DNA from: a bacterium | Lineage (GTDB): Bacteria > Verrucomicrobiota > Verrucomicrobiia > Limisphaerales > UBA11358 | Direction of reading: 5' to 3' | NCBI GenBank assembly: GCA_021813325.1 | Contig: JAKALA010000002.1 | Span: 62,001 to 126,000 of the forward strand | Length of the DNA: 64,000 bases | Shown: positions 55,201 through 63,590 of the stretch, piece by piece | Layout: every line of letters starts with the position of its first letter | Position numbering within the stretch: position 1 is the first letter of the stretch | Program-made: the position numbers and the translations under genes | Notes under the pieces: generated by a model | Database searches by the model: none | What the model saw: the letters and a program-made list of their open reading frames with translations, nothing else | What the model was told of the DNA's origin: nothing

Positions 55201-58200
55201 TTATCTCCTGCGAGTTCTTTTGCCAGCGATTCCCAGCCAGCGGTCGCAGGCGCGCCATTGGGAACGCGTTGGAGCCGCAACCCGGCTGAATTTTTCAGAA
55301 GGGCGGAAGTCAGCTCGCGGTTGACATGCGACAGGCTGCCGCTGTCGAGGAAGGAACCTTCCCAAGAGAGCACCACTGCCTTGGCGGCAGATTCAGAACG
55401 CGATGCGCTGCCCGGCGACTTTAAAACGCTTTCGCTTGCGGGAATGAACTGCGGCTTGGCTGGCACGATGAATTGTTGCCGCTGGTCAAAGGATTTGCCC
55501 CAACGCGAAAAGAATATTTTGAGGTTCTCGTTGACGTGATTGAACCGTCCGGCGCTTTGGCCTTCCAGGTGATAAACCACGGCGCCGGGTTCGTAAACCA
55601 CCTTGCGCCCGGCGGCGCGGGCGCGCAAACAAAGATCAATATCCTCAACCCCGTTCCGGTAAATCTCGTCAAAGCCCGCAAGTTTCAAGAACAGTTCACG
55701 CTCCATCAAGAGGCATGCGCCGGTCACCATGTCCAGTTCTCGACGCGAATTCACCTCGGATGCGAACGGTGCCGAGTGGCGATAAGGATGATCGGGGAGA
55801 CCGTTGATCCAGCCGATGCCGGCATGTTGAATCGTGTTGTCAGCGTAAAGCAGTTTGGCACCGACGATGCCGGCATTGGTTTTGTCCGCAGCATTCAACA
55901 GAGCTTCGATCCAGCCGGCGGTCACTTTGGTGTCGTTGTTGAGAAACACCAGCCATTCCGCAGTGGCCGCCGCCGCCCCTTGATTGCAGGCGCGGGCAAA
56001 GCCTTCGTTCTGCGGATTGCGGATGACGCGGATTTGGCCGGCCTTTTCTAGTGAAGCCAAATGCTCTTTCGTTCCATCCGTCGAAGCATTGTCCACCACG
56101 ATGATTTCGCGGGTCACATCCGATGGAATTCGGGCCAGCGAATTGAGACAGCCTTGGGTCAGCGGCAGATTGTTAAAGACCGGGATGATGATCGAAACCA
56201 AGCTCGGTTTCGCAATCACCTCGCCAGGCAAAACCGCGACCGGGGTTGGGGGCGATTCGATTTTGTCGGACGAATTAGGGGCCGGAATCTGGACCGGTTG
56301 CCGTGCGACATCAGAAATGATCGGGGTTCTGGCTTTGGGCTTGGGCTTCGGCTGGCGCTCCAACTTGGCCTCGGCAAGGAGGGTCTCGGCTTCTTTGATC
56401 GCAATGGGATCACAGCCGCTCCGCGCGATCAGCACCGCCTGTTCGAGCATGGTGCTTGCGAGCTGACCCTGGCCGTTTGCGACCAACACCCTGCCGATTT
56501 CCAGCAAGGTATGCTGCACAATGGCGGGATGCTGCGTGGTTTCGGCGGATTGTAGCACTTCGAGGAAGATGGCTTCGGCGGGTTTGTGCTGGCCGGCGAC
56601 AAGGAGATCTTTTGCGATGCTGACCATGCGGTGATGCATCCGGAGCAGGTTTTCGTGGCCGGGATTTGGCTCGTTTTTTTCCGCCGGAAACAAAATCGCA
56701 CCTTGCAGGCAATGTATCAGGCCCTGAAGCGGTGCGGGCACGGCGGACAAATAAGGCCGGAGACTTCGCTGATGGTTGGCATAGACCGGCGTGCTGCGAA
56801 TCATGCTCTTGTCGGCAACCCGATACCAGAACAGCGCCTCGGGCAAGGTCTCCATGCGGCAGCCGTGGAGCGCCGCGCGGGCGTAAAACTCCCAGTCTTC
56901 GTGCGTAATGCCATAATCCTCGCTAAAGCCACCGAGACGTTCAAAGGTGGTGCGGCGTATACAGCCGTTAGCATCACCAAAACAATTGCGAAAAGCGCCG
57001 GTGCCGGCTGCCGGCCCAAGGAAAATCCAGCGCGCCACGGGTTTGGCGGCAGCGGGCGGCGGCTCCGTGCCGATGAACAAATCCATTGCCGAAGTGACAA
57101 TTTCTGCGCCAGTTTTTTGGGCAGCCTGGACGAATGCGGAGAGCTGATGCGGCTTCGCAATATTGTCGTCGTCCATGAAAACGATGAATTCGCCCCTCGC
57201 GTGGCGGGCAGCGGTGTTGCGGGCGGCTCCAAGGTAACGGTTCTCCTGGCGGATAATCTGCCAGTTACGCTGCTTGAATTCAGCCTCCAGGCTGGCGAGG
57301 AATTTTAGGGCTTCCGGCTTGGTGCTGCCATCGTCCACTAGCACAACTTCAAAATTCGGATAATCCTGTGCCCGCAAGGAAGCAAGCGCCTGAGTGAGCA
57401 GTTCCGGGCGGTTGAAATGGATCAGACACACGCTGACTAGCGGTAGAGGGTCGTTCGGCACCAGCGGCTCGGGAGCGGATTGCGTCGCCCACGTCTGATG
57501 CCATTGCAGCCATGCTTGAATCGGGGCAGACGTATTAACCGGGCGCGCCGGAGCGACGGGATGCTTTAGTGTGGCCAGCAGCGCGGTCACGAGTGCGGCG
57601 GCAGTGCCGGAATTGAAAACCTGCCGGTGTTCGGCAGGCGCTATCAGCTCGGCCAGGCCGCCGCCGGAAACAGCGAGAAAAGGCACACCCAGCGACAGGC
57701 AGCGGCGCGCGATCAACGGCGAGTTTTCCGTGGGCGAGGGCAAGATTGAGAGCCGGCCTTCGCCCTTCAGATACTCGTTGAGTTTGGCGGGTGGAGCCTG
57801 AATCAGTTGCCATTTGACCGTCCACTGGCGGGTGCGGTCATACAGATATTCTAAGGCCCGAGGGCCTCTGGCAGTGGTCAAATCATCGGCAAATGTTATG
57901 GTGATTTTACGCAGCGCGTCCGGCCCAAGCCGTTCCAGTGCATCGCAGAACGTGGCTAGTCCGGGACACTTGCCAAGCGGGCCAAGATAGACAAGTTCAC
58001 CTACGCGGGTTAGCAGAGCGGGTGTTTCATCAGGTGAGAAAAGTGGATTTGGCCGCCACTGCCGCTCTGCCGGCAGATCCCAGTTCTGCCGTTCCAGCCA
58101 TCCCCGCAGGTATTGGGTGGTGGTGACGAGCGCATCAGCCCGGCGAAAGCATTCCTGCTCCAGAAAATCGAGTTCCAGTTCGTAAGGGTTGTTGACAAAG

Positions 58201-59726
58201 GCATGGCTGGCTTGTCGACGCCAGACGCGGGGACCGTGGGCGTTCAGGCAGAAACGGGTGCGCACAAATGCTGTGCCTTGTTTTTTAGCCAGCAGGCAGT
58301 AAAAACCGATGCCGTGCGTTTCAGGGATATGCACCACATCAAACGACTGGCCGAGCAGCCAGAGATAGGTTTCATAGGCGCGGGTGCAAGCTTCAGTGGA
58401 CTCCACCGGCACCTGTATGCTGTTCGGCAAGGGCACATATTCTATCCCACATTCGGAAAAATATTTTCGCCAATGGCTGACGGAAAGGCCACTGCCGTAT
58501 TGCGCTTCCGTGTGAAGCAAAGTGACATGGTGGCCGACTTGCGCGAATGTTTTAGCAAGCTCGACCTGGGCGGAACCGGCATCACCGTGGATGCCTTCGC
58601 CAGCGACATCGGGCGTAACCACGCACAGGGATAGTGGCCGGCTGGCAGATGCGACCATCGTCTTGGTTGGAAAGTAACGGGCGGCGGAGGGAAGCCAGCG
58701 GGTCGTTGGTGTGCTTAATTGCGCCAGCAAGGGCCGCAGTGCGTTGCTCAGGCGGCAACGCGTCGTCAAGGTTTCGTAGCCGTGCTCGATAATGTGTTGG
58801 GCCTCGGCCTGTCCGGCTGCCGAGCCGAGGAAATATTCAATGCGGTCTGGAATCTCGTCGAGCGGTGCTTCCACATAGTCAAGGTTCGCCCCAAATGGCG
58901 GGGCAATGCTGCACGGTTCGCTGATGACCAGCGTGCGCTGGGCGATGCCCAGCAGGACAATTCGGTGCCATTCAAAATACTGGTCCACACCGTGGTGTAA
59001 GTTAAGGAGGATTTTGCTTCGCTGCGAGAGCCCCACCGAGGTCAGCGTGTTCATGTTGGTGGTCTGGCCGGGAATCATCGGCCGCGTGGCCGCAGGCTTG
59101 TGGAAAAAACAGTGATGGTTTTTCAGCCGGGCGGCGTGACGGGCAAAGTATTTCTCGCGGCGCGGCGAGCCATGCCCCAAGAAAAGCAGATCAATCGGGC
59201 GGCGGGCAAACCTCTGGTCGAATCCGGAAAAGTCGCGCACCGCAGCCGGCAGCGCGCGGATTTCTTCAATGAGGGGCATTTGCTCCACCGGCTGCAGCAA
59301 AGGGGAGTTGGAAACGTGGCCGAGCGGAAGATAATGGCACGGATAACCGCGTTTGCAGATTCGAAGCGTTGAGTCAAAATCAATATCCCAAATGGCGAAG
59401 GCGCGTTCAAAGTGCCGCACCGATAGGGAAAGCCAGTAGGAGGAGGGCTGTTCGGTGTTAAACAGGATAAGGTTTGATGGCCACTTCTGGGAAACCAGAT
59501 TTTTACCCACGCCCAGTTCGAAAAACTCATGAGGCGCGATTACGAGATGCCAATTGGCTTTTGGCGCAAAGCCGTCCCGCTCGTTCCGAAATTCAACGGT
59601 TAGCCCGAGTTCCCTAAGCCCGGCCCCGATCAAATCGCGAATTTCGTGAAAAAAATAATTTCCCTGCGAGCTGGTATATAACACAAATCGGTCGGGCCGG
59701 GGCACGGAGGACAGGTTTTTGCACAT
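52272..59726 (-). CDS. Giant multi-domain glycosyltransferase (about six GT modules plus TPR)
   Basis: A single 2,484-residue open frame, no signal peptide, so cytoplasmic. Modules in order (approximate residues): CgeB-like/DUF3880 GT-B (1-345); GT4 (365-730); GT2 with a Asp-Asp-Asp metal motif (760-975); a low-complexity Pro/Lys linker (about 1130-1170); second GT2 (1177-1410, metal motif Asn-Asn-Asp); second GT4 with Gly-Glu-Gly-Phe-Gly-Leu-Pro-Ala-Leu-Glu-Ala-Met-Ala (1447-1790); TPR-like (1830-1910); third GT2 with Asp-Ala-Asp-Glu-Glu (1940-2090); and TPR repeats to the end. It probably adds a multi-sugar glycan stepwise, with TPRs holding the protein acceptor. It follows the TPR/acetyltransferase/methyltransferase gene by 23 bases, downstream of flgL-fliW-csrA. 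The ATG at 59726 is the first in this frame after the neighbour's stop. Acceptor and sugars are unknown. Confidence 0.88.
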   Translation of the reverse strand: MCKNLSSVPRPDRFVLYTSSQGNYFFHEIRDLIGAGLRELGLTVEFRNERDGFAPKANWHLVIAPHEFFELGVGKNLVSQKWPSNLILFNTEQPSSYWLSLSVRHFERAFAIWDIDFDSTLRICKRGYPCHYLPLGHVSNSPLLQPVEQMPLIEEIRALPAAVRDFSGFDQRFARRPIDLLFLGHGSPRREKYFARHAARLKNHHCFFHKPAATRPMIPGQTTNMNTLTSVGLSQRSKILLNLHHGVDQYFEWHRIVLLGIAQRTLVISEPCSIAPPFGANLDYVEAPLDEIPDRIEYFLGSAAGQAEAQHIIEHGYETLTTRCRLSNALRPLLAQLSTPTTRWLPSAARYFPTKTMVASASRPLSLCVVTPDVAGEGIHGDAGSAQVELAKTFAQVGHHVTLLHTEAQYGSGLSVSHWRKYFSECGIEYVPLPNSIQVPVESTEACTRAYETYLWLLGQSFDVVHIPETHGIGFYCLLAKKQGTAFVRTRFCLNAHGPRVWRRQASHAFVNNPYELELDFLEQECFRRADALVTTTQYLRGWLERQNWDLPAERQWRPNPLFSPDETPALLTRVGELVYLGPLGKCPGLATFCDALERLGPDALRKITITFADDLTTARGPRALEYLYDRTRQWTVKWQLIQAPPAKLNEYLKGEGRLSILPSPTENSPLIARRCLSLGVPFLAVSGGGLAELIAPAEHRQVFNSGTAAALVTALLATLKHPVAPARPVNTSAPIQAWLQWHQTWATQSAPEPLVPNDPLPLVSVCLIHFNRPELLTQALASLRAQDYPNFEVVLVDDGSTKPEALKFLASLEAEFKQRNWQIIRQENRYLGAARNTAARHARGEFIVFMDDDNIAKPHQLSAFVQAAQKTGAEIVTSAMDLFIGTEPPPAAAKPVARWIFLGPAAGTGAFRNCFGDANGCIRRTTFERLGGFSEDYGITHEDWEFYARAALHGCRMETLPEALFWYRVADKSMIRSTPVYANHQRSLRPYLSAVPAPLQGLIHCLQGAILFPAEKNEPNPGHENLLRMHHRMVSIAKDLLVAGQHKPAEAIFLEVLQSAETTQHPAIVQHTLLEIGRVLVANGQGQLASTMLEQAVLIARSGCDPIAIKEAETLLAEAKLERQPKPKPKARTPIISDVARQPVQIPAPNSSDKIESPPTPVAVLPGEVIAKPSLVSIIIPVFNNLPLTQGCLNSLARIPSDVTREIIVVDNASTDGTKEHLASLEKAGQIRVIRNPQNEGFARACNQGAAAATAEWLVFLNNDTKVTAGWIEALLNAADKTNAGIVGAKLLYADNTIQHAGIGWINGLPDHPYRHSAPFASEVNSRRELDMVTGACLLMERELFLKLAGFDEIYRNGVEDIDLCLRARAAGRKVVYEPGAVVYHLEGQSAGRFNHVNENLKIFFSRWGKSFDQRQQFIVPAKPQFIPASESVLKSPGSASRSESAAKAVVLSWEGSFLDSGSLSHVNRELTSALLKNSAGLRLQRVPNGAPATAGWESLAKELAGDKPATPEITVRHAWPPDWRRPRSGKLVVIQPWEFGSLPVQWVQQSAEVDEFWVPSEYVRRVYVDSGVPAQKVAVVANGINPDSFHPQAAPIKLATNKKFKFLFVGGTIYRKGPDLLLKAYLEQFTAADDVCLVIKDFGGASVYAGQTFEEKIRAAQAQPNAPEILYLNEELPPDALPGLYTACDCLVLPYRGEGFGLPALEAMACGLPVIVTAGGSTDDFVRDDFGWRIPAVKQVFGHEISGMKLTSPGWLLEPSLPALQQALREAFSQPEESHRRGQLAADYAKLNCSWQKTANTVVERCRALTQLEPVKATATKPSAPAGKVKITLPPCALLGHLGAAREHLAQKRASAAWSAARQAINVRPFHPEAYLLLAEIAQTVGNATAAKACAEHARSLAPGWKPAKKFLNQRFKGGSHPDWLKLPDAIQAGGKNTPKLSVCLIVKNEEKFLAQCLKSIRDLAAQIVVVDTGSTDRTVEIAREFNAEIHRFAWCDDFSAARNTALEHATGDWVLVLDADEELSAEGREKLPPALAASAVLAWRLPIIDIGREAEGCSYVPRLFRNAPGLFYLGRIHEQVFSSIEVRRSEWGLENRLGEATLTHYGYTAEITRDRNKVERNLKLLESAIEELPGEPHLLMNLGLELSRSGQKDAALARYREAFDCLASKPAAEIVPELRETLLTQYCTQLTAAQQPFEVVRILTSPLAKMDGGLPASLHFSLGLAHLELKQFSEAADQMRQCLGKRAQRSFAPINKEINTAAPHHCLAMCLLQTGDATGAEKAFQAGLKESGNGEALRLDYARFLAAQNQPVEALHRLNEIVAGNPQQPAAWLLGGQIALSQPEFLEFARDWTTEAMTHLPETTALQAQRAEALMLSENPGEALDFWEKVWNSTSQPTALAALILCQAVESPTTHAPQSQAEEEAASRAFINWYRRMLAYSAKQTVLRLNGQMDKLSRALPSAAKILETAFAEAAQTCVAP

Positions 59727-59749
59727 AACATTGAAATTCCTCGTAATAA

Positions 59750-62464
59750 TCAAACAAACAGGTCCGGCGGCGCTTGCTTTTGCAGGCAGACGACATCCTG
59801 ATGGTTGTCCCAGCCTTTTTCGTGGTAGGTGATCAGTTTTAAATCCGGCAGGGCAACCAACTGTGATAGCACATAAGCCGGGTTGCAAAGACTGATCCCG
59901 TAGCCGGACGCGCCGGGGTAGTCGGCATAGCCAAAACCTGACTGATAATATTCCTGGAGCAGTGCCGCCACATCAGGATCCTGCAGTCCATATCGGTATC
60001 GGCCGGTGGCCAGCGAACGCTCGACCCACCGGCCATGCAGGGTGAATACAATCAGCCCGTTGGGATTGACCAATGAATTGAATAGGCGGATAAAATCAGC
60101 ACACGCTTCGGCATGTAGATGCGTCAGGAGCGACCCGGACCAGATGAGGTCGAATTTGCCTTGCAAAGGGATCTGGTTCACTTCCACTTTGGAATAAACC
60201 GGCTGCGCGTAAAACGTCTGCGCGCAAAAATCCACCGCGCCGGAGTTTAGATCGCAGGCCGTGAAGTGTGCCTCGGGAAAAGCCGCCTTGAAATGGCGCA
60301 TCACCCGGCCGTGACCGCAGGGCAAATCCAGGATGCTCCGCACACTGGTTTTCGGCTTCCCGGCGGCTCGCAGGGCGCTTTCGATGCAATGCAGGGCGGA
60401 TTTCCCGACATTAATGTAATGGGCCATGTCGCCAGTGAACATTTCGTCACCCGTGCCGATTGTTTGAATCACGCCGGTGGCATCAGTGGTGCCACGCTCA
60501 GAATTCGTGGTTTCGGCTTTGGTGCCGACGGAGGGAGCGACGGGGCGGGCGCGACCGAAATCAGCAGCGACGGTGGCAACGTCGGCTGGCTTTATTTTGC
60601 GGAGCGCCACATCATGATAGGTCCATTGGTGCAGCCCCAGGTAAATGATCTCAAAACCGTGCTCCAGGCAAAATTCATTCACCGCGCGATAAACGCCATA
60701 TGTGGTCTTTTCCAGCGGCGAGTAAATTGTGTAGTCATTGCAGACAATCCAGCCGTCGGCTTTAATTTTTTTGGCCGCCTGTTCCAAATCGCGCCTGGCC
60801 CCTTCGTAGGAATGATTCCCGTCGATATATATGAAATCGAAAGACTCATCGGACGCCTTTGCCAGTAAGGATGACGAGTCGCCCTCGTGCAGTTCGACTG
60901 TGCCCTGTTGAATCGCTTCCTGAAAATAAGCGAGGTCAAACGGGGTGAAGTCTAGGTCATAGATGTGCAACTTGGCCGGTTCCGTGACCGAGAGAATCTG
61001 CTTGGCAAAATTTCCCGTCTGCGTTCCGATTTCGGCGCATACTCCACCTTTGGGCAGCAGCGCGAGAATGTCTTTCCGGCGAGGCACGACGCGGCTGTTT
61101 CTTAAATGGAGATCGGTCAGCAACGGCGGTTTTACCTCGGCAAAAAATTTACAACCGGCAGTCAGAAAATTCCAGACATGCTGACGGGCTTGGCGCTTGG
61201 CCTGGGCATTGAGGGCGAACCCCGCTCCATTCAAAAATGCGGACTGGACGGAGCCGTTGGCGTTTATTGTCATTGGAGGCTGAATGCAGGCTCCCGGCGC
61301 TGGATGATCGTTGTGGGCACAGGTGTTTCGGGATACTGCCGGAATTTCCACGGCTCGAACCGGCTTCGCTGACGGGGGGCGGAGTTGGTCGTCCGCCCAG
61401 GCGCGTTCCAGCGCGTCAAAATCCGAACTACACAGCAAAGCCATATGGCGGTTGATCATTTCCGGCGGCCAGTCCCACCACTGGGTTTTTTCGAGGATCG
61501 CAATTTCCGAGTCGGAAAATCGTTTTCGGATGGGGCGGGCGGGAGTTCCGGCGACAAGCGTATAGGGTTCGACGGATTTGTTGACGAGCGAACAAGCGCC
61601 AATCACAGCACCATTGCCAATCGAGATGCCCTTGAAAAGTTTGACATTGTATCCGATCCACACGTCGTTGCCAATGGTGATGTCGCCTCGACTCTTGTTG
61701 CTGCCATAGCAGGCCGCCTGCGGATATGGAATCCCGCTCGTCCCCGGCCAGCGCCGGCGGTTTGCGTCATCAAGAAACGGATACATAGTCATCCATTCAC
61801 TGTGATGATCATATCCTATGATCGTGAGATCCGTGGCAATGGAACAAAACTTGCCAATGCGGAGGTGAGTCAGCGCGCCGCTCGGGTTGCTGATCTTGGA
61901 GTCGTGAATGTAACTGTAGTTGCCGAGCGTGAGAGTCAGTCCGGGGTCAAGGCGGACCGCACTCGCCACTGGCTCGGTTGGTGTGGAACATGTTTTGGTG
62001 TTTTGCGGAGATGCAGGCAATCGACTCGGGTTATTCGCAAACGTCCGCTGTGGGCTGGCGGGTGATGGTGCGGCCGGAATTTTGACATGTGGATTGAGGG
62101 TGCGCAAAACGGTGGCGGCCTCTGTATTGGCGGGATCCAGACCAAGGGCTCGGTAGGCATTGAACTCGGCCTCCATGGCATTGCCGACATCCACATGCAA
62201 CCGGGCCAAGCCGGAAAACGCGGAGGCGCAGGATGGATTAAACCTTAAAGCCTCAGAAAAATCGCCCCGGGCGGCAGCGAAGTCTTTTTGTAATAATTTT
62301 ATTCGTCCACGTTGGCAGAGAATTGCAACATCGTTTGGAGCGAGGTTTATCACCCGGTTGAGTGTCACCAAGGCGCTGGAATAATCTGCTTGAGTGATAA
62401 AGTGTTGGCATGATTCCAACGCCTGCTGAACCACGTCTAGGCTGGGTGGAGCGGTGTTTGGCAT
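59750..62464 (-). CDS. Fusion protein: TPR, hexapeptide acetyltransferase, two SAM methyltransferases
   Basis: A 904-residue cytoplasmic protein. Modules: TPR repeats (about 1-125); a left-handed beta-helix O-acetyltransferase of the CatB/Vat type (about 170-350) with Gly-Asn-Asp-Val-Trp-Ile-Gly, Gly-Ala-Val-Ile-Gly-Ala and Ala-Gly-Thr-Pro-Ala-Arg-Pro; a class I methyltransferase of the Methyltransf_24 type (about 426-625; Cys-Ala-Glu-Ile-Gly-Thr-Gln-Thr-Gly, Tyr-Ile-Asp-Gly-Asn-His-Ser-Tyr); and a second class I methyltransferase (about 675-904; Leu-Asp-Leu-Pro-Cys-Gly-His-Gly-Arg). These are sugar-modification activities, so the protein probably decorates (O-acetyl, O-methyl) sugars added by the downstream giant glycosyltransferase. 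It starts with ATG at 62464, 154 bases after csrA. Confidence 0.87.
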   Translation of the reverse strand: MPNTAPPSLDVVQQALESCQHFITQADYSSALVTLNRVINLAPNDVAILCQRGRIKLLQKDFAAARGDFSEALRFNPSCASAFSGLARLHVDVGNAMEAEFNAYRALGLDPANTEAATVLRTLNPHVKIPAAPSPASPQRTFANNPSRLPASPQNTKTCSTPTEPVASAVRLDPGLTLTLGNYSYIHDSKISNPSGALTHLRIGKFCSIATDLTIIGYDHHSEWMTMYPFLDDANRRRWPGTSGIPYPQAACYGSNKSRGDITIGNDVWIGYNVKLFKGISIGNGAVIGACSLVNKSVEPYTLVAGTPARPIRKRFSDSEIAILEKTQWWDWPPEMINRHMALLCSSDFDALERAWADDQLRPPSAKPVRAVEIPAVSRNTCAHNDHPAPGACIQPPMTINANGSVQSAFLNGAGFALNAQAKRQARQHVWNFLTAGCKFFAEVKPPLLTDLHLRNSRVVPRRKDILALLPKGGVCAEIGTQTGNFAKQILSVTEPAKLHIYDLDFTPFDLAYFQEAIQQGTVELHEGDSSSLLAKASDESFDFIYIDGNHSYEGARRDLEQAAKKIKADGWIVCNDYTIYSPLEKTTYGVYRAVNEFCLEHGFEIIYLGLHQWTYHDVALRKIKPADVATVAADFGRARPVAPSVGTKAETTNSERGTTDATGVIQTIGTGDEMFTGDMAHYINVGKSALHCIESALRAAGKPKTSVRSILDLPCGHGRVMRHFKAAFPEAHFTACDLNSGAVDFCAQTFYAQPVYSKVEVNQIPLQGKFDLIWSGSLLTHLHAEACADFIRLFNSLVNPNGLIVFTLHGRWVERSLATGRYRYGLQDPDVAALLQEYYQSGFGYADYPGASGYGISLCNPAYVLSQLVALPDLKLITYHEKGWDNHQDVVCLQKQAPPDLFV

Positions 62465-62511
62465 TGCAGCTACTCAATTGTTGTCGTGGATGCAAACCGT
62501 TTAATGACCGA

Positions 62512-62534
62512 GCGGGCCGGGATAACCGGCCCGC
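62512..62534 (-). terminator. Perfect GC-rich hairpin between csrA and the TPR/methyltransferase gene
   Basis: GCGGGCCGG (62512-62520) pairs with CCGGCCCGC (62526-62534) with a five-base loop, a perfect nine-pair stem. On the minus strand (direction of transcription) it lies 47 bases before the next start codon and lacks an immediate U-run, so it may be an attenuator or partial terminator rather than a full stop. Confidence 0.45.
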
Positions 62535-62618
62535 CCGGGGAAGGAGCCAGCGGTTTCTCGCCGAATTTAGCGACCGACGATAATCACTGGACAACGGTTG
62601 CGGCTTGCGCCGCGAAAA

Positions 62619-62936
62619 TCATTTGCCATCCGCACTGTATGCTTTTTGCAACCCTGGCTTTTTGCCATCGCGCAATACCGGTTGCCCGGCAGGGCCAGCC
62701 TGCTTGAGGGCGAGGGCGCTGCCATTCAACTTGGGCAGCGCGGTGGCCCTCTGCTGGGTCAATGCCTGCTGGTTGTTGCGCTGGATTTCTTCGTAAACTT
62801 CCTTCCGATGCACCGGCACATCCAGCGGCGCTTCGATCCCCACTTTGACGATGTCGCCTTCCACCCGCACCACTTTCACGTGAATGCGACCGTCGATCAC
62901 AATGCTTTCACCGGATTTTCTCGAGAGAATGAGCAT
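62619..62936 (-). CDS. csrA: Carbon storage regulator / translational repressor CsrA with C-terminal extension
   Basis: An mRNA-binding dimer that blocks ribosome access at GGA motifs, classically on flagellin mRNA. The core (1-57) is canonical: Met-Leu-Ile-Leu-Ser-Arg-Lys-Ser-Gly-Glu-Ser-Ile, with the RNA-contacting Val-His-Arg-Lys-Glu-Val-Tyr segment. At 105 residues it is about 40 longer than usual; the tail is Gln/Ala/Leu/Lys-rich with no recognised domain. It lies 11 bases after fliW, the usual partner-antagonist pairing. Confidence 0.96.
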   Translation of the reverse strand: MLILSRKSGESIVIDGRIHVKVVRVEGDIVKVGIEAPLDVPVHRKEVYEEIQRNNQQALTQQRATALPKLNGSALALKQAGPAGQPVLRDGKKPGLQKAYSADGK

Positions 62937-62947
62937 AGGAGGACTGG

Positions 62948-63388
62948 TTATTGGGCGTTTTCTGCGACGGGTAGGGGATGTTGCACCGAAAAGTCACTGG
63001 CATTGGCCAGAATGACCTGTTTACCGATGTGGGTGCGGCGGTTGATGACAATCGGGCTTTTTAAATTGACGGTGGCTTGGTTCGGGCTGTGAATGGTCAC
63101 GATGTTCAGCAGCCGGGCGTCGCGCGGATCATCCAATCCCAGAAAATCCACGTCGGATTGCGGAATGTCGGGCTGATACTCGGGCATGACCAGGAAAGGA
63201 TCGATGACAATGAACGCGAGGGAGGCGTTGGCCTCCACCTGTAACCAGGCGAATGGCTCCTCTTCGGGGTTGGCGAGCAGGACGTATTCTTTGATCTGCT
63301 CAAAACCCAGAATGCCCATGGGCAACCGCACCTTGTTATTCAGGGGCGCGGCGGGTTTTTCCATTTCGATCATTTCAGCGCATTTCAT
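62948..63388 (-). CDS. fliW: Flagellar assembly factor FliW
   Basis: A 146-residue FliW, which binds flagellin and sequesters CsrA, so that flagellin synthesis is tuned to secretion. Landmarks are Pro-Met-Gly-Ile-Leu-Gly-Phe-Glu, Pro-Phe-Ala-Trp-Leu-Gln, the Ile-Asp-Pro-Phe loop and the C-terminal Lys-Ser-Pro-Ile-Val-Ile-Asn. It precedes csrA by 11 bases and is separated from flgL by about 200 bases that hold inverted repeats. Confidence 0.94.
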   Translation of the reverse strand: MKCAEMIEMEKPAAPLNNKVRLPMGILGFEQIKEYVLLANPEEEPFAWLQVEANASLAFIVIDPFLVMPEYQPDIPQSDVDFLGLDDPRDARLLNIVTIHSPNQATVNLKSPIVINRRTHIGKQVILANASDFSVQHPLPVAENAQ

Positions 63389-63428
63389 GTTAGTTGTATG
63401 GGATGTTTAGCAGCGTCTGTGCCATGCC

Positions 63429-63515
63429 CGGTGAAACTTGCCGGGAGGTCGGAAAGGCGGAAAAAATTGGTTGTTTTGACCTGGTTTCACCGCGCCAAAG
63501 TCCGCCGCCCGGCAA
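63429..63515 (-). promoter_or_regulatory. Competing inverted repeats in the flgL-fliW gap (fliW leader)
   Basis: Two perfect pairs share neighbouring arms: CGGTGAAAC (63429-63437) with GTTTCACCG (63484-63492), and TTGCCGGG (63438-63445) with CCCGGCAA (63508-63515). Because the arms cross rather than nest, they could form a pseudoknot or alternative folds. The element would be in the mRNA leader of fliW if transcription reads through from flgL or starts in the gap. No known riboswitch class was recognised. Confidence 0.4.
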
Positions 63516-63590
63516 ATTCCGCTGGGGGCTGGGAGAAAATTGCCTCGTAAACGCTGTTTTGGGGGAATGGCGCATGGAACCGGCAACTGT

